64,000 nt of DNA from Lachnospiraceae bacterium NK4A144 (GTDB lineage Bacteria > Bacillota > Clostridia > Lachnospirales > Lachnospiraceae). Of the stretch, positions 60,837 through 64,000 are shown piece by piece. The stretch's first letter is position 1. The number at the start of each line of letters is the position of its first letter. The position numbers were made by a program, and so were the translations under genes. The stretch spans positions 1 to 64,000 of the forward strand of contig AUJT01000007.1 in NCBI GenBank assembly GCA_000424365.1, read 5' to 3'. The notes under the pieces are model-generated. The model was not told the DNA's origin, did not search any database, and worked only from the letters and a program-made list of their open reading frames with translations.

Positions 60837-62987
60837 GTGAAAGCAGAAAATCTGCGTGTTCTCAAAGAGAATGGACTTCCTGTGCCGGAATTTTTAGTGA
60901 CAGATGATCCGTTGGATAACAGGCTTGATGAGCTGACTGATGGCAGGTATGCGGTCCGGTCTTCATCAGAACTTGAGGATAGCGATAACAAGTCATATGC
61001 AGGACAGTTCCTTACGGAATTAAATGTTGAAAAAAAGGACCTATCCGGTTCGATAAAAAAAGTCCTGAAAAGCGGAAAAAAGTACGGTGGAAAGATGAAA
61101 GTCATCGTGCAGGAAATGGTGGACTCAGACTATTCGGGAGTTTTGTTTACCGCTAATCCTCTGGGTATTCTTAACGAAGCTGTGATCGTTGTAGGCAGGG
61201 GACTGGGAGAGAATATAGTTGAAGACAAAACAGAGACGACTGCCTATTACTATAATCTTGATGATGATCTCTATTACTATGAACAGCAGGCAGATGCTGA
61301 ACTAATTAATAATGAGATCATGCAGAAACTCATAGAAAATGGCAAAATGATCCGTGATATCTTTCAGAAAGACATGGATATAGAATTTGCCGTTAAGGAT
61401 GGGACAGTATATATCCTGCAGGCAAGACCGATCACTACACTTAAATATGATAGAAAGATCATACTCGATAATAGTAATATCGTTGAGAGCTATCCCGGTA
61501 TTTTATTGCCGCTTACCCAGAGCTTTGTAAAGGAAATATACCGTGATATTTTCAGAGCCATGGTACGCAGGATCACGGGAAACGAACGGCTCGTAAAAAA
61601 AATGGAACCGGTCTTTAGGGACATGGTCATGGAAGCTAATGGCCGGATATACTATAACATCACGAACTGGTACAACGTTCTGAATCTGCTTCCGTTTTCC
61701 GGAAAGATAATACCTGTCTGGCAGGAAATGCTGGGGGTAAATAATAAAGACATCGCACTCGATTTTCATACAGGAATATTTGAAAAATCGCGCATGTTTT
61801 TAACACTGGTCCATTACTTGCGTGTGACTCCGAAGGAAATGGAAAAACTGAATAGCAGATTTACGGAACTATATCCTGAATATATACGACGGATAAAAAA
61901 AGCGAAGAGTATAGATCAGCTTTTGAGTGTATATGCTGATATAGAAGAGGAACTGATACCGCTCTGGGATATAACGCTTATCAATGACATGTACGCTTTT
62001 TTGTATACGTATATGGCAAAAAAACGTCATCCAAGGGAAATATCAAATATTCAGGATCTTGAGAGCATGAGACCGGTACGCGCTCTGAATGAAATTATAG
62101 GCATAGCGAAGGTACAGGGCTTTGATTCGAAAGAATATAGAGATAAGCGGGAACACTATATCTATAAATTTGGTGACCGCTGTCTTGAGGAATTGAAGCT
62201 TGAAACCAAGACGTACCGCACAGATCCGGAATTACTTGATGAGTACATTAAAAGCAGGCTGAGTGGTTATGCGGAGCAGGTTTTTAGCGGAAAAGAAACG
62301 CATGACAAGTCGTTTTTTGTACGAAGAGCTAAGATCGGAATAGCAAATAGAGAAAGATCCAGGATGAATCGCACGAGAATATTTGGTATCGTGCGTTACA
62401 TTTCACTTGAAATCGGAAAGCGTCTCGTAGATAATGGAATGATCGCAGACGAACGGGATGTATTCTATCTGACAATGGATGAACTATGGTCCCTGCGGGA
62501 CGGGGGTTGTGGTCCATTTTCGACAGAGACGAAAATACAGGAAACAGTAGCTGAACGTAAGGCGCGATATGCGGCGTTTTCAGATATTCCGTCCTATAGC
62601 AGACTGGTATATGCTGATCGCATAGTTGATAAAGCTATTCGTAAGATACGGACTGAAATCTGTGGTGATAATTCTATACTGACCGGCATTCCTTCTTCAC
62701 CCGGAAAGGTTACCGGTGAAGTACTTGTGATCGATAAGGCGGATCATACCATTGATACCAAAGATAAGATCCTGGTGACAAAGATGACGGATCCCGGCTG
62801 GGTATTTCTTATCCGGCAGTCTGTCGGTATCATTGCTGAAAAAGGTTCTATGCTGAGCCACACGGCTATCATAACGAGAGAATTAAAGAAGCCTTCGGTC
62901 GTGAACGTAAAAGATGTAACAAAAATTCTGAAAACGGGAGACAGGGTAGAACTGGATGCCGACAAGGGCACGGTAACTATTCTTTGA
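60837..62987 (+). CDS. PEP synthase/rifampicin-phosphotransferase-like enzyme
   Basis: 716 residues from GTG 60837 (a GTG 9 bases upstream is possible). Residues 1-200 are an ATP-grasp domain (NGLPVPEFLVT, YAVRSSSELEDSDNKSYAGQF, VIVQEMVDSDYSGVLFTANP, DIEFAVKDGTVYILQARPIT; each in part). The middle 400 residues match no domain I recognise. The C-terminal 80 residues are the swivelling phosphohistidine domain (GIPSSPGKVTGEVLVID, MLSHTAIITREL with the histidine). The order resembles rifampicin phosphotransferase, which moves the beta-phosphate of ATP to a substrate. The substrate here is unknown; antibiotic inactivation is only one option. Confidence 0.8.
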   Translation: MKAENLRVLKENGLPVPEFLVTDDPLDNRLDELTDGRYAVRSSSELEDSDNKSYAGQFLTELNVEKKDLSGSIKKVLKSGKKYGGKMKVIVQEMVDSDYSGVLFTANPLGILNEAVIVVGRGLGENIVEDKTETTAYYYNLDDDLYYYEQQADAELINNEIMQKLIENGKMIRDIFQKDMDIEFAVKDGTVYILQARPITTLKYDRKIILDNSNIVESYPGILLPLTQSFVKEIYRDIFRAMVRRITGNERLVKKMEPVFRDMVMEANGRIYYNITNWYNVLNLLPFSGKIIPVWQEMLGVNNKDIALDFHTGIFEKSRMFLTLVHYLRVTPKEMEKLNSRFTELYPEYIRRIKKAKSIDQLLSVYADIEEELIPLWDITLINDMYAFLYTYMAKKRHPREISNIQDLESMRPVRALNEIIGIAKVQGFDSKEYRDKREHYIYKFGDRCLEELKLETKTYRTDPELLDEYIKSRLSGYAEQVFSGKETHDKSFFVRRAKIGIANRERSRMNRTRIFGIVRYISLEIGKRLVDNGMIADERDVFYLTMDELWSLRDGGCGPFSTETKIQETVAERKARYAAFSDIPSYSRLVYADRIVDKAIRKIRTEICGDNSILTGIPSSPGKVTGEVLVIDKADHTIDTKDKILVTKMTDPGWVFLIRQSVGIIAEKGSMLSHTAIITRELKKPSVVNVKDVTKILKTGDRVELDADKGTVTIL

Positions 62988-62999
62988 TGTGCATAAAAA

Positions 63000-64000
63000 A
63001 TGTACTATAAGTGTTTGAGTGGAAATGAACCGCATATTTGCAAAGAGTTTTTGAATTTTCCTAAAAAACTGTATAATGGGAAAATGTGTCCGCAGGACAT
63101 AGGTGCGGAGAAAAAACTACTCAGCGGCTGTCATCCGTTAAGTGGAGATTTTGAAATCATCCCCTTGCTTGTAAAAGATGAAAAAGGAAAAGCTGCTGCA
63201 AGGGGGATGCTTACGTTTTATCCCGGAGAAGCTGAGGCGTATCTTGGATTCTTTGATTCAATTAACGATATCGAAGCGTGCAGGAGTCTGATACAGGCAG
63301 CGGAAAAAATAGCGTCTGACAGAGGGAAGACAAGCCTTGTCGGTCCGATCGACGCCTCCATTTGGATAGGATACAGATTTAAGACGGATCATTTTGATGT
63401 TCCCTATAGCTGTGAGCCGTGGAATATGGATTATTATCCGCGTCTTTGGGAGCAATGCGGCTTTGAAATATGGAAACGTTACTATTCTTTTAGGATGAAA
63501 CGGATAACAGAAGAGGCGGGGCATCCGAAGTATGAGGCGAGGGTCAAAAAATTCCTGAGTGAAGGACATGAGATTACAAATCTCGATATGAAGAGATTTG
63601 ATGAAGTTTTCCGGGAGATATATGATCTTCTGATAGAACTTTATTCAACATTTCCGGGGTACAAAAGGATAAGCTATGAGGCGTTTTACAGTCTTTTTAG
63701 TAATCTAAGATTGATATTATCACCTGAGGATGTGATCCTGGTCTACAAGGATAATGCGCTTGTAGCTTTTTCTATCTGCATCCCGAATTTCTATGAAAAC
63801 CTTTTCGGGAAAATGACTTTCCTAAAGATAATGCGGGTTTTGCGCTTAAAGAAACATCCGGAGGAATTGATCGCTTTGTATATGGGAGTACATCCGGAGC
63901 ATCTGGGACTCGGCAGTGTGATGGCAGAACTATTAAGAAAACAGATGTACAAAAGCGGCTGCATACCGATAAAGGCGCTCATACAGGAAAATAAGGTGAC
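63000..64000 (+). CDS. GNAT-like acyltransferase-type protein (3' end beyond window)
   Basis: An open frame of at least 333 codons, starting MYYKCLSGNEPHICKEF, without a stop up to the window edge. The segments YLGFFDSINDIEACRSLI, SLVGPIDASIWIGYRF, YPRLWEQCGFEIWKRYYSF and YMGVHPEHLGLGSVMAELL fit the YghO-like N-acetyltransferase superfamily. The start at 63000 lies 12 bases after the preceding stop, without a clear ribosome binding site. Co-transcription with the lipid operon is likely. The acyl group and acceptor are unknown. Confidence 0.6.
   Translation, partial: MYYKCLSGNEPHICKEFLNFPKKLYNGKMCPQDIGAEKKLLSGCHPLSGDFEIIPLLVKDEKGKAAARGMLTFYPGEAEAYLGFFDSINDIEACRSLIQAAEKIASDRGKTSLVGPIDASIWIGYRFKTDHFDVPYSCEPWNMDYYPRLWEQCGFEIWKRYYSFRMKRITEEAGHPKYEARVKKFLSEGHEITNLDMKRFDEVFREIYDLLIELYSTFPGYKRISYEAFYSLFSNLRLILSPEDVILVYKDNALVAFSICIPNFYENLFGKMTFLKIMRVLRLKKHPEELIALYMGVHPEHLGLGSVMAELLRKQMYKSGCIPIKALIQENKV

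Overview
The window reads as a chromosomal segment of an anaerobic Clostridia bacterium, most likely a Lachnospiraceae of the Butyrivibrio/Pseudobutyrivibrio type. The reasons are the AT-rich coding style with strong AGGAGG-type ribosome binding sites, the molybdenum-cofactor gene set with XdhC, a YARHG/zinc-ribbon membrane protein, several Rpn-like PD-(D/E)XK proteins, WbsX-containing polysaccharide genes and a CarS-type CDP-lipid synthase. This assignment is from gene content only.

Layout. 1-540: 3' end of a 23S rRNA gene, then tRNA-Asp and tRNA-Val with their own promoter; no 5S gene is visible behind the 23S. 640-2710: lrgAB (minus strand) and a flavodoxin. 2797-11959: a molybdenum operon (cytidylyl/guanylyltransferase-ModE fusion, MoeA-like, XdhC, MoaA, MOSC-MogA fusion, ModABC, MoaC, methyltransferase). 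12026-16162: YitT protein, a diacylglycerol-type glucosyltransferase overlapping a GH13 alpha-glucosidase. 16276-43445: a long surface-polysaccharide region: a membrane-anchored rhamnosyltransferase fusion, an O-antigen ligase/polymerase, a GT4, a GT2, UDP-GlcNAc 2-epimerase, a GT-WbsX fusion, an ABC exporter (Wzm/Wzt), a methyltransferase with coiled coil, a large membrane protein, a polyprenyl-phosphate-type GT2 and a CotH-like secreted protein whose frame is broken at a G7 tract. 38283-49465: a patch rich in PD-(D/E)XK-type genes (two Rpn types, each in two copies, remnants, a separate nuclease-like gene, and an AAA-ATPase/nuclease). 49503-57394: SprA-related protein, uridine kinase, a nucleoside BMP-type ABC importer and a GGDEF protein. 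57514-64000: a phospholipid operon (DgkA, CarS-like, PssA, Psd) continuing into a UbiA-family protein, a PEP-synthase/rifampicin-phosphotransferase-like enzyme and a truncated acyltransferase-like gene.

The most interesting observations are these. (1) Three polysaccharide transcription units (16.3, 22.9 and 25.1 kb) share a promoter module: a 17-bp palindrome TGCTATT-N3-AATAGCA whose start lies exactly 32 bp upstream of the start of an extended -10 (TGCTATTATA type), followed by a conserved leader TTGTACGGTTATGTAAACAA. (2) A short, terminator-ended structured RNA with a consensus promoter (24170-24280) sits immediately upstream of a DUF3800 gene. (3) The promoters of both type-2 Rpn genes and of the separate nuclease-like gene carry Gram-positive LexA/SOS-type boxes (GAAC-N4-GTTC or one mismatch) directly downstream of the -10. 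(4) A homopolymeric G7 tract puts the CotH-like protein out of frame after its signal peptide, suggesting phase variation. (5) Rpn genes with their flanks are duplicated within the polysaccharide locus, together with a roughly 190-bp foldable repeat.

How the parts work together: the molybdenum operon imports molybdate and builds and inserts molybdopterin (the target enzyme and MoaD/MoaE are not in the window). The polysaccharide genes make and export a surface glycan under a shared promoter type. The lipid operon makes phosphatidylethanolamine from a CDP-activated precursor.
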